Shown here in pieces: positions 24,074-31,128 of a stretch of DNA of 34,244 bases; the stretch's first letter is position 1, and each line of letters opens with the position of its first letter. The stretch covers positions 1 to 34,244 of the forward strand of contig CAXAUF010000032.1 in the NCBI GenBank assembly GCA_963972425.1, in the 5' to 3' direction. Below the pieces are notes generated by a model, which saw nothing but the letters and a program-made list of their open reading frames with translations, was not told where the DNA came from and ran no database searches. The stretch comes from Algorimicrobium sp002414705. Its GTDB lineage: Bacteria > Bacteroidota > Bacteroidia > Flavobacteriales > Flavobacteriaceae. The position numbers and the translations under genes are program-made.

Positions 24074-25069
24074 TTGGTAAAAATAGGTAACATAGAACTT
24101 CCCGACTTTCCATTGCTTTTAGCACCAATGGAAGATGTTAGTGATCCACCATTTCGCGCTTTATGCAAAGAGCAAGGCGCTGATGTGGTGTATACAGAAT
24201 TTATTTCTAGTGAAGGTTTAATTCGTGATGCTGCCAAAAGCGTCATGAAATTGGATATTTACGAAAAGGAACGTCCTGTTGGTATTCAAATTTTTGGAGC
24301 CAACTTGGAAAGTATGTTGCAAACAATTGATATAGTGGAGAAATCCAATCCCGATATTATTGATATTAATTTTGGATGTCCTGTTAAAAAGGTAGTGAGT
24401 AAAGGTGCTGGAGCTGGTATATTAAAAGATGTTTGCCTCATGGAACAACTCACTGCCGAAATGGTTAAACGTACCAATTTACCAGTTACCGTAAAAACCC
24501 GTTTGGGTTGGGATCATGATTCTATTCGTATTTTAGAAGTGGCAGAACGCTTACAAGATGTGGGTTGTGCTGCTATTTCTATTCATGGACGAACGCGTGC
24601 ACAAATGTATAAAGGAGAAGCAGATTGGAAACCAATTGCAGCTGTAAAAAACAATCCACGTATGCACATTCCTGTTTTTGGAAATGGCGATGTAGATACA
24701 CCAGAACGTGCCATGTTAATGCGTGATGAGTATGGTTTAGATGGTTGTATGATCGGTCGTGCTACTATTGGTAATCCTTGGTTTTTTAAGCAAGTGAAGC
24801 ACTTTTTTAATACAGGCGAACATTTAGCGCCAATTTCATTAGAAGAACGTGTGGATGCAGCCAGACGTCATTTACAAATGGCTATTGATTGGAAAGGCGA
24901 AAAATTAGGTGTGTTTGAAACCCGACGTCATTATACAAACTATTTTAAAGGGATTCCTAATTTTAAAGAATACCGAATGAAAATGGTAACCAGTGATGAT
25001 GCTGTAGATGTTTTTGCGGCTTTTGATGCCGTAATGGATACGTTTTCAGGTTACGAATTCGCTCAATAA
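24074..25069 (+). CDS. dus: tRNA-dihydrouridine synthase
   Basis: FMN- and NADPH-dependent enzyme that reduces uridine to dihydrouridine in tRNA D-loops. The 331 residues form the DUS TIM barrel: LAPMEDVSDPPFR at 16-28, DINFGCPVKKVVSKGAGAG with catalytic C102, KTRLGWDHDS, SIHGRTRAQMYKGEADW, and a C-terminal FMN-phosphate site FGNGDVDTPE plus GCMIGRATIGNPW. The family pattern is closest to DusB. The start is TTG: a stop codon lies two codons upstream and the next ATG falls within the barrel at residue 19, so TTG at 24074 is needed for MVKIGNIELPDFPLLLAPM. It has its own promoter element. Confidence 0.92.
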   Translation: MVKIGNIELPDFPLLLAPMEDVSDPPFRALCKEQGADVVYTEFISSEGLIRDAAKSVMKLDIYEKERPVGIQIFGANLESMLQTIDIVEKSNPDIIDINFGCPVKKVVSKGAGAGILKDVCLMEQLTAEMVKRTNLPVTVKTRLGWDHDSIRILEVAERLQDVGCAAISIHGRTRAQMYKGEADWKPIAAVKNNPRMHIPVFGNGDVDTPERAMLMRDEYGLDGCMIGRATIGNPWFFKQVKHFFNTGEHLAPISLEERVDAARRHLQMAIDWKGEKLGVFETRRHYTNYFKGIPNFKEYRMKMVTSDDAVDVFAAFDAVMDTFSGYEFAQ

Positions 25070-25180
25070 CAAAAACGCTATACTATATTTAATCGTTATT
25101 CAAAATCTTTAAAGCCATCAGGTTATTTTATTAGACTTCCCATTGCGGCCTATCGAATGATAAATTTAGATAAAGTTTCG

Positions 25181-25248
25181 TAAGCCTAGATTTTTTTGGT
25201 TCGTTTTTTTATCAAAAAAAAATAATGAACAAGTTCATTATTTAGGCT
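25181..25248. terminator. Structured intergenic region with palindromic hairpin
   Basis: The gap 25070-25301 has no gene. AATAATGAAC (25221-25230) and GTTCATTATT (25233-25242) are perfect inverted copies separated by AA. On the - strand the stem is followed by a T run, so it can end transcription of the permease gene on -. An outer pair, AGCCTA near 25182 and TAGGCT at 25243-25248, and a T7/A9 pair between them allow a larger fold. With dus arriving from the left it may act on both strands. Confidence 0.5.
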
Positions 25249-25301
25249 AGTATTCATTTGTAAAAAGTATCCGAATCAAGTCTTTCTTCTTTTTTAAAGA
25301 A

Positions 25302-26507
25302 TCAATAACTAATCAAATTTTTGGTAATTCGAACGGAAGCAACTTTAGAAGCTAAAATACCCAAAACGGAAATAGTAAAAAATACGATTAGAAAATTTTC
25401 CCATTTTAAACCCATTGGATAAGGTAGAGATGGTGTAATTTTTACCAATCCAAAACTTATTTGCACTTGTACAATTAAGTAACCAACCAACAAACCAATT
25501 AAACCACCTACAACTGTCATTAAGGAACCTTGTAAAAAGAAAATCCGTCTGATGTCTTTTACCGTAGCTCCCATGTGATAGAGCGTGTGGAGCGTCTTCT
25601 TTTTATCTAGAATCATCATGATAATCGTACCAACTACATTAAATAAGGCAATAATAAGAATCAACGTAAAAATGAGATAAACAGCCAGATATTCGGTGTT
25701 CAGCATTTTGTAAAGTGCATCATTTAATTGCTCGCTATTTTTTAAAATTACTTTATCGCCTAAAATGTTTGTAATGGCTTCGCGAGCATCGGTTTCACTG
25801 ATGTCTTCACGTGTTTTAAATTCTAAAGCAGTCACTTGATTTTCATTAAAATTTAATAAATAACGCGCCATATCAATAGGTGCATAAATGTATGTGTCGT
25901 TGGTAGTTTCGTTAATATCAAAAATACCAACATTAATAGCTTTTACACTTGTAAACGCTTGTTTAACATCTGTCACCTGACCTTTTCCTGGTTTTGGAAT
26001 ATACAGTTCAACAGATTTCCCATAATCCATTACACCAATATTGAGTCTATTGGCAATTCCCCAACCGGTTACAATCTGGTTTGATTTTTCTGAAAACCAA
26101 CTCCCAAGTGGTACAACGGAATCCATAGTGTTTACAGATTTAAAGTTTTCATCAACACCTTTTATGTGAGCATTTGGGTAGTTTCTATCTTCAAACGTGA
26201 TGAAAACGCGTTCTTCAACAACTTGAGAAAAGGATATAATATCAGGATGGTTTTGAAGTGCGCTAATTTCTCCAGAAGAAATTGTAAACGATTTTCCTAC
26301 TGCAGCCTCTGCTTTTAAATCGGGATCAATTAAAGAGGTAAATTGGAGTGTAAAATCCTTCAAACCAGCAAAACCAGATAATACAATAAATAAAGATAAA
26401 GCACCTAAAATAACGCTAACTGCTGCAATTCCTGTAATAAAATTAATGGCATTGTTACTGCTTTTAGAAAGCAAATACCGTTTCGCTATGTAGAGAGAAA
26501 AATTCAT
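25302..26507 (-). CDS. FtsX-like ABC transporter permease, LolC/LolE type
   Basis: Inner-membrane permease of the MacB_PCD-FtsX group; in the LolCDE branch such proteins extract lipoproteins for transport to the outer membrane. The 401 residues show the topology: TM1 at about 20-45 preceded by FSLYIAKRYLLSKSSNN, a periplasmic domain of about 220 residues, then three C-terminal helices (about 275-300, 320-345 and 365-390) with the FtsX core. No ATP-binding subunit or second permease is adjacent, so the partner is encoded elsewhere. It follows rbfA by 68 bases on the same strand, an order common in Flavobacteriaceae. LolC/E function is inferred from the N-terminal pattern. Confidence 0.83.
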   Translation of the reverse strand: MNFSLYIAKRYLLSKSSNNAINFITGIAAVSVILGALSLFIVLSGFAGLKDFTLQFTSLIDPDLKAEAAVGKSFTISSGEISALQNHPDIISFSQVVEERVFITFEDRNYPNAHIKGVDENFKSVNTMDSVVPLGSWFSEKSNQIVTGWGIANRLNIGVMDYGKSVELYIPKPGKGQVTDVKQAFTSVKAINVGIFDINETTNDTYIYAPIDMARYLLNFNENQVTALEFKTREDISETDAREAITNILGDKVILKNSEQLNDALYKMLNTEYLAVYLIFTLILIIALFNVVGTIIMMILDKKKTLHTLYHMGATVKDIRRIFFLQGSLMTVVGGLIGLLVGYLIVQVQISFGLVKITPSLPYPMGLKWENFLIVFFTISVLGILASKVASVRITKNLISY

Positions 26508-26575
26508 ATATTATAATACCTACAGGCGTTTTTCAATACAAGCGGTTGTTTTTTTTGAAGCTATTTTAAAACCTA

Positions 26576-26971
26576 TTATGATTTTCTACGCTTATCCAAA
26601 AGATCGGGATCGTTAATAGGGTTTTCCGTTCTTTTTAATGATTTTTCAATCCCATCAATATACTCTAATGAATCGTCCACAAAAAATTCCAATTGTGGCA
26701 TACGTCGTAATTGGTGTCTGGTGCGTTGCGCTAATTCGTGCTTAATTAGTGGAGCGTTGGAGCGGATTCCAACCAATAATTCTTTAGCTTTAGCATTCGG
26801 GAAAATACTTAAATATACTTTAGCAACCGATAAATCTACAGTTACTTTAACTTTTGAAACAGATATTAAAACACCTTGCATACCACCTTCACTAGCAGCT
26901 TTTTGAAGTATTTCAACCAGATCGCGTTGTAAAACAGATCCTATTTTTTTTTGTCTTTGACTTTCTTCCAT
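26576..26971 (-). CDS. rbfA: Ribosome-binding factor A
   Basis: Small KH-fold protein needed for late 30S subunit maturation and 16S rRNA 5' processing. The 131 residues begin with SQRQKKIGSVLQRDLVEILQ, continue through VLISVSKVKVTVDLSVAKVYLSIFP, and end the domain with RTRHQLRRMPQLEFFVDDSLEYIDGIEKSL, matching RbfA throughout. A TATTTTTG -7 element lies only 5-12 bases upstream of the ATG (26976-26983 on -), so the message is probably leaderless or nearly so. It is the first gene of rbfA > permease. The divergent neighbour is the methylmalonyl-CoA epimerase gene. Confidence 0.93.
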   Translation of the reverse strand: MEESQRQKKIGSVLQRDLVEILQKAASEGGMQGVLISVSKVKVTVDLSVAKVYLSIFPNAKAKELLVGIRSNAPLIKHELAQRTRHQLRRMPQLEFFVDDSLEYIDGIEKSLKRTENPINDPDLLDKRRKS

Positions 26972-26975
26972 GATG

Positions 26976-26983
26976 CAAAAATA
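26976..26983 (-). promoter_or_regulatory. rbfA -7 promoter element
   Basis: TATTTTTG on the - strand matches TAnnTTTG and ends 5 bases before the rbfA ATG. This implies a transcription start at or within a base or two of the start codon. Confidence 0.55.
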
Positions 26984-27003
26984 CGCATATTTAAAGATTA
27001 TTG

Positions 27004-27011
27004 TATTTTTG
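27004..27011 (+). promoter_or_regulatory. -7 promoter element of the epimerase gene
   Basis: TATTTTTG matches TAnnTTTG and ends 55 bases before the ATG at 27067. It is the same octamer as the divergent rbfA element, about 25 bases apart on the opposite strand. Confidence 0.5.
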
Positions 27012-27066
27012 AAGATACTAAATTAGTTTTAATTAAAACAGATATCCGCTTTCACGGAAAATAAGT

Positions 27067-27471
27067 ATGAATAAAATTGAACATATAGGGATTGCCGTTA
27101 AAAGTTTAGAAGCATCAAATGATTTATTTTCTAAACTTTTTAATGCGCCTCATTACAAAATAGAAGAAGTGGCTAGTGAAGGTGTTAACACATCTTTTTT
27201 TCAAGTAGGCATAAATAAAATTGAACTTTTGGAAGCTACAAATCCGGATAGTCCAATAGCCAAATTTATAGAAAAACGTGGTGAAGGTATTCATCATATT
27301 GCGTTTGATGTAGATGATATTGAAGCTGAAATTAAGCGACTTGAAGCAGAAGGTTTTACCGTTTTAAACAAAACACCTAAAAAAGGAGCCGATAATAAAT
27401 GGGTAGCTTTCTTGCATCCAAAATCCACAAACGGCGTCTTGATAGAGTTATGCCAAGAGATAAAGGAATAA
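27067..27471 (+). CDS. mce: Methylmalonyl-CoA epimerase
   Basis: Converts (S)- to (R)-methylmalonyl-CoA, linking propionyl-CoA or branched-chain breakdown with methylmalonyl-CoA mutase and succinyl-CoA. The 134 residues form two VOC (glyoxalase-like) modules. Visible metal ligands are H6 (IEHIGIAV), H76 (GEGIHHIAFDVDD) and E127 (GVLIELCQ), and KIELLEA at 51-57 carries the fourth ligand position. The length is normal for bacterial epimerases. It is monocistronic and followed by the tRNA gene. Other VOC enzymes share the fold, but the GEGIHHIAF block and C-terminal NGVLIEL are typical of the epimerase. Confidence 0.92.
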   Translation: MNKIEHIGIAVKSLEASNDLFSKLFNAPHYKIEEVASEGVNTSFFQVGINKIELLEATNPDSPIAKFIEKRGEGIHHIAFDVDDIEAEIKRLEAEGFTVLNKTPKKGADNKWVAFLHPKSTNGVLIELCQEIKE

Positions 27472-27477
27472 AAATAC

Positions 27478-27508
27478 TTTGAGGGTAATAAAATATGTAG
27501 TAATATTG
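27478..27508 (+). promoter_or_regulatory. tRNA promoter (-33 TTTG, -7 TAATATTG)
   Basis: TTTG at 27478-27481, a 19-base spacer and TAATATTG at 27501-27508 fit the Bacteroidetes promoter pattern TTG-N19-TAnnTTTG with one mismatch. The start should fall near 27514. A TCTCTTT/AAAGAGA hairpin (27512-27529, loop GAAA) occupies the leader before the tRNA. Confidence 0.65.
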
Positions 27509-27555
27509 CACTCTCTTTGAAAAAAGAGAAACCAGAAGTTAGCGTTTCGCTAATG

Positions 27556-27629
27556 GGTCCTATAACTCAGCTGGTTAGAGTATCTGACTCATAATCAGAA
27601 AGTCCCTGGTTCGAGCCCAGGTGGGACCA
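27556..27629 (+). tRNA. tRNA with CAU anticodon (tRNA-Met, or tRNA-Ile2)
   Basis: A full 74-base cloverleaf: acceptor GGTCCTA/TGGGACC with one G-U pair, D-arm ACTC/GAGT, anticodon arm TCTGA-CTCATAA-TCAGA with CAT at 27590-27592, variable loop AAGTC, T-arm CCTGG-TTCGAGC-CCAGG, discriminator A at 27629. The 3' CCA is not encoded (C then T run follows). The position 1:72 pair is G-C, so it is not the initiator tRNA. The CAU anticodon alone cannot separate elongator Met from the lysidine-modified Ile2; that needs identity-element comparison. The gene borders the mobile element and probably supplied its attachment site. Confidence 0.93.
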
Positions 27630-27640
27630 CTTTTAAAATC

Positions 27641-27676
27641 AAGCACTTACAAATTTATTGTAGGTGCTTTTTTATT
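27641..27676 (+). terminator. tRNA terminator
   Basis: AAGCACTTACAA (27641-27652) pairs with TTGTAGGTGCTT (27658-27669) through a 5-base loop ATTTA with one G-U pair, followed by a T run to 27675. It is a classical intrinsic terminator 11 bases after the tRNA. Confidence 0.85.
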
Positions 27677-27704
27677 TTACCTGCAACATATCGACAACAA
27701 TTAG

Positions 27705-27712
27705 TAAATTTG
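27705..27712 (+). promoter_or_regulatory. -7 promoter element of the first element gene
   Basis: TAAATTTG matches TAnnTTTG and ends 5 bases before the ATG at 27717, so a leaderless message is likely. No -33 TTG is seen at the usual distance. Confidence 0.5.
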
Positions 27713-27716
27713 AGAT

Positions 27717-28601
27717 ATGAATAGCACAAAAGAAAATCCTTTAGCATTTTTTGAATACATACATAATGAGAATAACATTTCAACAGAATTGGAGTCTCAA
27801 ATAGAGTATTATGACTTTCTTACTTACAGTATTAATCTACCACATACAATAAGGTACATAGAGCTAGATGAGTGGAACAATAACGTAGCTGGAGAATTAG
27901 AAATTCAAAAAATATTTATCTCTATTTTAAGAAGAGAGTTTGAAAAAGCTAAAAAACATTTGTATCTAGCTTTTCTGAATAATAAACCATCATCAAACTT
28001 GAACTACCTTACATTTCAGTTCAACACCATTCAAAGCTTAATTTCAAATCACCTAAATATAATTCAGAGCTATCCTTATCTATTAATACCTTTAAGAGGC
28101 ATTGTAAAATTCATCAATGACCGATTATTAATATCTGGAATGGAGGAATTTGTCTTAAATGAAAGTCAGATTGAATTTAATATTGATGATTCTTTTAAAA
28201 TAGTTGAAAAATCTAATGAACAGCTGATTCATTCTATTTTTGATTTTATGAAAGGTGAAAATGAAAGAAAAGAAACAATACTTTCTGAAGAAGACTTTGA
28301 ATCTCTCATTGAATACACCACATCCTTAATTGAAGAAGAAAGGGTTCCAAAAATTAGTAAGAAACTAAAACCAAACTTATCGTCGAAAGATATAATCCGT
28401 TTTTCATATTGGGTTTTGCACAATGAATTATATACATCATCTAGCATAAGACCTTATTTTTATCAATTTATAAAAGAAGTATTTGAGAACTTTAAGGATA
28501 ATGAAATAACATCAATAAAGAGTCAGTTCGGAACTAAAGGCAGAGTTTACAGTCACGACTTTTTACCAGAAATTATTACAAAATATCTTTCACGAGATTA
28601 A
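27717..28601 (+). CDS. Hypothetical protein at the tRNA end of the element
   Basis: I do not recognise this 294-residue protein. It has no signal peptide, membrane segment, cysteine cluster or nucleotide-binding motif. It looks soluble, highly charged and largely helical. The best-defined part is the C-terminal third: DIIRFSYWVLHNELYTSSSIRPYFYQFIKEVF, then TSIKSQFGTKGRVYSHDFLPEIITKYL, which has the look of a conserved domain. A similar C terminus occurs, as far as I recall, in uncharacterised proteins of Bacteroidetes mobile elements. It is first after the tRNA, with its own promoter element, and separated by 145 bases (holding TCTACA repeats) from the HTH gene. A cargo, control or att-proximal maintenance role is possible; none can be supported. 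Confidence 0.7.
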   Translation: MNSTKENPLAFFEYIHNENNISTELESQIEYYDFLTYSINLPHTIRYIELDEWNNNVAGELEIQKIFISILRREFEKAKKHLYLAFLNNKPSSNLNYLTFQFNTIQSLISNHLNIIQSYPYLLIPLRGIVKFINDRLLISGMEEFVLNESQIEFNIDDSFKIVEKSNEQLIHSIFDFMKGENERKETILSEEDFESLIEYTTSLIEEERVPKISKKLKPNLSSKDIIRFSYWVLHNELYTSSSIRPYFYQFIKEVFENFKDNEITSIKSQFGTKGRVYSHDFLPEIITKYLSRD

Positions 28602-28612
28602 AAAGTTTCTCA

Positions 28613-28668
28613 TCTACAAGACTTCTACAAAATTTCTACTCATCTACAGATTTTAAATTTTCTCTACA
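28613..28668. repeat. TCTACA iterons upstream of the excisionase-like gene
   Basis: TCTACA occurs at 28613-28618, 28624-28629, 28643-28648 and 28663-28668, with TCTACT at 28635-28640. The first three lie exactly 11 bases apart and the next two 8 and 20, so most sit on one face of the helix. TCATCTACA is repeated in the copies at 28613 and 28643. They lie directly upstream of the promoter-like -33/-7 pair of the HTH gene. Binding sites for the HTH protein, the integrase arm domain or a replication initiator are possible. Confidence 0.5.
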
Positions 28669-28686
28669 AAACATCTATTAAATTCT

Positions 28687-28715
28687 TTGCAGCCATAATC
28701 CGATACCTAAATTTT
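28687..28715 (+). promoter_or_regulatory. Putative promoter of the HTH-DUF5131-DUF3987 genes
   Basis: TTG at 28687-28689, an 18-base spacer and TAAATTTT at 28708-28715 approximate the Bacteroidetes TTG-N19-TAnnTTTG pattern (last base differs). It lies 31 bases before the HTH gene and immediately after the TCTACA repeats. Confidence 0.45.
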
Positions 28716-28746
28716 ATGCTAGCAAGGTGTCATAAAAACATGAGAT

Positions 28747-29025
28747 ATGGAAAATACAGAGAATGTAGACTATCTTCAGAGAGTACAAATAATTGCTCTC
28801 AAAGAGATATTGAGTTTTAAAGAAGCACTAATTTATTTAGATGTAAGCGAATCCTTTTTATACAAATTAACACATAAGAAATCTATTGAGTTTACTAAAC
28901 CAAACGGAGGTAAAATCTATTTCAGAAAGTCAGATTTAGATAGCTGGATGTTACAGAGTCAATCTCCAAGTGCCAGAGTTTTAGAAGATAAAGTTTTGAA
29001 TCATTTAAAAAGGAATGGAAGATGA
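28747..29025 (+). CDS. Excisionase-like helix-turn-helix protein
   Basis: A 92-residue DNA-binding protein of the HTH_17/MerR-like excisionase type. The core LSFKEALIYLDVSESFLYKLTHKKSIEFTKPNGGKIYFRKSDLDSWML (about 21-70) has the winged-helix pattern of Xis proteins. A short acidic N terminus and a basic C-terminal tail flank it. Such proteins in Bacteroidetes elements often control excision or transcription. Its stop overlaps the start of the DUF5131 gene (ATGA at 29022-29025), so the two are translationally coupled. It may bind the TCTACA repeats upstream; that is an inference from position. Confidence 0.82.
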   Translation: MENTENVDYLQRVQIIALKEILSFKEALIYLDVSESFLYKLTHKKSIEFTKPNGGKIYFRKSDLDSWMLQSQSPSARVLEDKVLNHLKRNGR

Positions 29026-29795
29026 GAAACAGTAATATTTCTTGGACAAAATCCACATGGAATCCATGGATAGGTTGTAGAAAAGTATCTAAAGCTTGTA
29101 AATTTTGTTATATGCACAGAATTTTAGAAAAAGGAGGGGCTAATCCAAACACAGTTATAAAAAGTACAGTAAGTTTTAATGCACCATTAAAATGGGAAAA
29201 AGGCAGAAAGATATTTACATGTTCAATGTCAGATTTCTTTATAGAAGAAGCTGATGAATGGAGAGAAGAAGCATGGAAAGTTATTAAACAAACAAGACAA
29301 CACACATACTTAATTCTAACTAAAAGACCTGAAAGGATAAAAGAGAATTTACCAATCGATTGGAATAGTGAAAATTATCCACATGTATGGATTGGTGTAA
29401 CTGTTGAAGACCAAGAAAGTGTTGGTAGAATTCACTATTTAGATGAATTTGGATGTAGTGTAAAATGGGTGTCTTTTGAACCATTATTGGGCGAAGTTTA
29501 CTTAACAGGAAAAGAACTTTCAATTATAGACTGGGCTGTTATTGGTGGAGAATCTGGCAATAGGAAAGGTAAATACCAATTCAGAAAATCAGAGTTAAGT
29601 TGGTTTATGTCATTAATGTATCAGTTTGAGAAGGAAGATACTCCATATTTTTTCAAGCAGTTTGGTACATGGTATCATTATAATCAATTCAAACTAAAGG
29701 ACTGGAAAGGAGAAAAACAGTGTGAAAATTTCCCAAAGAGTTTTGAAATTAGACAATATCCTAAAACAAATTATTATGGAAAGAAGGCACATTGA
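29022..29795 (+). CDS. DUF5131 (phage Gp37/Gp68) family protein with three-Cys motif
   Basis: A 257-residue member of the family once named phage Gp37/Gp68, now DUF5131. It opens with the family signature SWTKSTWNPWIGCRKVSKACKFCY at about 7-30. Its C19, C26 and C29 (C-x6-C-x2-C) resemble an iron-sulfur cluster site of radical-SAM-type enzymes. It continues with FTCSMSDFF, TYLILTKRPERI, WIGVTVEDQES, WVSFEPLLGEV and WAVIGGESG, all family blocks on a TIM-barrel-like pattern. In other elements the three-Cys protein often sits with TcmP, a partner family, which is not visible here. It is coupled to the HTH gene by a 4-base overlap and overlaps the DUF3987 gene by 20 bases. Its reaction is unknown; radical chemistry on nucleic acid is speculative. 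Confidence 0.85.
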   Translation: MRNSNISWTKSTWNPWIGCRKVSKACKFCYMHRILEKGGANPNTVIKSTVSFNAPLKWEKGRKIFTCSMSDFFIEEADEWREEAWKVIKQTRQHTYLILTKRPERIKENLPIDWNSENYPHVWIGVTVEDQESVGRIHYLDEFGCSVKWVSFEPLLGEVYLTGKELSIIDWAVIGGESGNRKGKYQFRKSELSWFMSLMYQFEKEDTPYFFKQFGTWYHYNQFKLKDWKGEKQCENFPKSFEIRQYPKTNYYGKKAH

Positions 29796-31050
29796 TAAGC
29801 ATATTTATAATAGACTACCTGAAGACTTAATTAAGTTAACAGAGCCTTTTGGAAGCAGAGAAAAGGATATAGTATTGTTGTCAAGTCTAGGGGCTTTAAG
29901 TAGTTGTTTGCCTAATGTTAATGGAGTGTATGATGGGGATTTTGTTTATCCTCATCTGTACTTGATGGTCATTGCACCAGCAGCATCAGGAAAAGGCGTA
30001 ATGAACTATTCAAGACTACTTATAGAGCCAATTCACGACAAGATTTTTAAAGAAAGCAAAACAGACTACTTGATATGTGAAGAAAGTAATAAAAACAGAA
30101 AAAATGATGAGGCAGTATGTCCAGAAGTAAAAGTGAAAATTTTACCAGCTAATATCAGTAGCGCAGAAATGCATTCGTTTTTAGAGTCAAGTGAACATGG
30201 ACTATTAATAATGGAATCGGAGGCAGATACTTTGAGTAATATGCTTAAAAATGATTGGAGTAATTATTCTGATGTTTTAAGAAAGGCATTTCATCATGAA
30301 CCAGTATCTGTGAGTAGAAAAACAGATAAAGTTTTTGTTGAAGTTAAAGAGCCAAAGTTGTCTATGGTAATAAGTGGAACACCAGACCAATTGAAACCCT
30401 TGATAAAATCAAGAGAAAATGGTTTGTTCTCTAGGTTTATGATTTACAATTTTGATGAAATCACAGACTTTAAAGATGTTTTTGCTACGAAAACCAGAAA
30501 CAATAAAACAGTTTTTGATGAGGTTGGTAAAGATATATTCAATATGTATGGCGAATTAGCTAAACTTGATAAGCCGATAGAGTTTTGCTTCACAGACCAA
30601 CAACAGAAGAAGTTTTTAAGCATTATAAGACCTATAAGAGCTGATATTGTTAATAACCATTCACAATCTTTTATTTCAAACTTACATAGGCATGGATTAG
30701 TGTTTTTTAGAATCGCCATGATTTTGACTGCTTTAAGAAATAAAGAAAATTTTGGTTCACAGGATATAATTTATTGTTCTAATAATGACTTTTTAGTTGC
30801 TTCACAGCTTATGAAAACATTATTAAGACATAGTCAATTTACCTTTAACTCTATTGAAACAGGAGATTTGTCTATACAAGATGAAAACATTTTAGATGAC
30901 TTAAAATCCACTTTCACAAGGCAAGAAGCTATCGATGTTGGCGAAAAGTATGGAATACCTACAAGAACAATAGATGATAAGTTAGCTCAATGGAAAAAGA
31001 GAAAATACATTTTTAAGCACAGCAGAGGTAAATACAAAAAACGAATGTAA
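29776..31050 (+). CDS. DUF3987 family P-loop protein of mobile elements
   Basis: A 424-residue protein of the DUF3987 family, common in Bacteroidetes integrative elements and often near primase genes. The ATG at 29776 (MERRHIDKHIYN) overlaps the DUF5131 end by 20 bases; an in-frame GTG at 29722 would overlap more and is less likely. The P-loop APAASGKG (67-74) is degenerate: Ala at the first Gly position and Gly in place of Ser/Thr after Lys. LLIMESEAD is the Walker-B-like strand, followed by LSMVISGTPDQL and FSRFMIYNF as in helicase-like ATPases. The C-terminal 60 residues form a winged helix (FTRQEAIDVGEKYGIPTRTIDDKLAQW). A role in element replication is inferred from the family. The hairpin after it may end the transcript. 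Confidence 0.8.
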   Translation: MERRHIDKHIYNRLPEDLIKLTEPFGSREKDIVLLSSLGALSSCLPNVNGVYDGDFVYPHLYLMVIAPAASGKGVMNYSRLLIEPIHDKIFKESKTDYLICEESNKNRKNDEAVCPEVKVKILPANISSAEMHSFLESSEHGLLIMESEADTLSNMLKNDWSNYSDVLRKAFHHEPVSVSRKTDKVFVEVKEPKLSMVISGTPDQLKPLIKSRENGLFSRFMIYNFDEITDFKDVFATKTRNNKTVFDEVGKDIFNMYGELAKLDKPIEFCFTDQQQKKFLSIIRPIRADIVNNHSQSFISNLHRHGLVFFRIAMILTALRNKENFGSQDIIYCSNNDFLVASQLMKTLLRHSQFTFNSIETGDLSIQDENILDDLKSTFTRQEAIDVGEKYGIPTRTIDDKLAQWKKRKYIFKHSRGKYKKRM

Positions 31051-31075
31051 GTATGTAATTACTGCAATAACTGTA

Positions 31076-31104
31076 AAGACTACTCCAATTTCTGGGGTAG
31101 TCTT
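31076..31104 (+). terminator. Hairpin between DUF3987 and integrase genes
   Basis: AAGACTACTCC (31076-31086) pairs with GGGGTAGTCTT (31094-31104), one G-U pair, around a 7-base loop. The following sequence has only a short T stretch (TCTTATTC), so termination may be partial. It lies between the two genes and could lower read-through into the integrase. Confidence 0.5.
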
Positions 31105-31128
31105 ATTCACAAAATAAAATATAGAATT

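Noticed and set aside
28605..28680. CRISPR-like array
   Set aside because: The TCTACA units are only six bases, unequally spaced and without spacer-length inserts; no cas gene is present.
29722..29775. GTG start extending the DUF3987 protein by 18 residues
   Set aside because: It would overlap the DUF5131 gene by 74 bases; the ATG at 29776 gives a natural coupled overlap of 20 bases.
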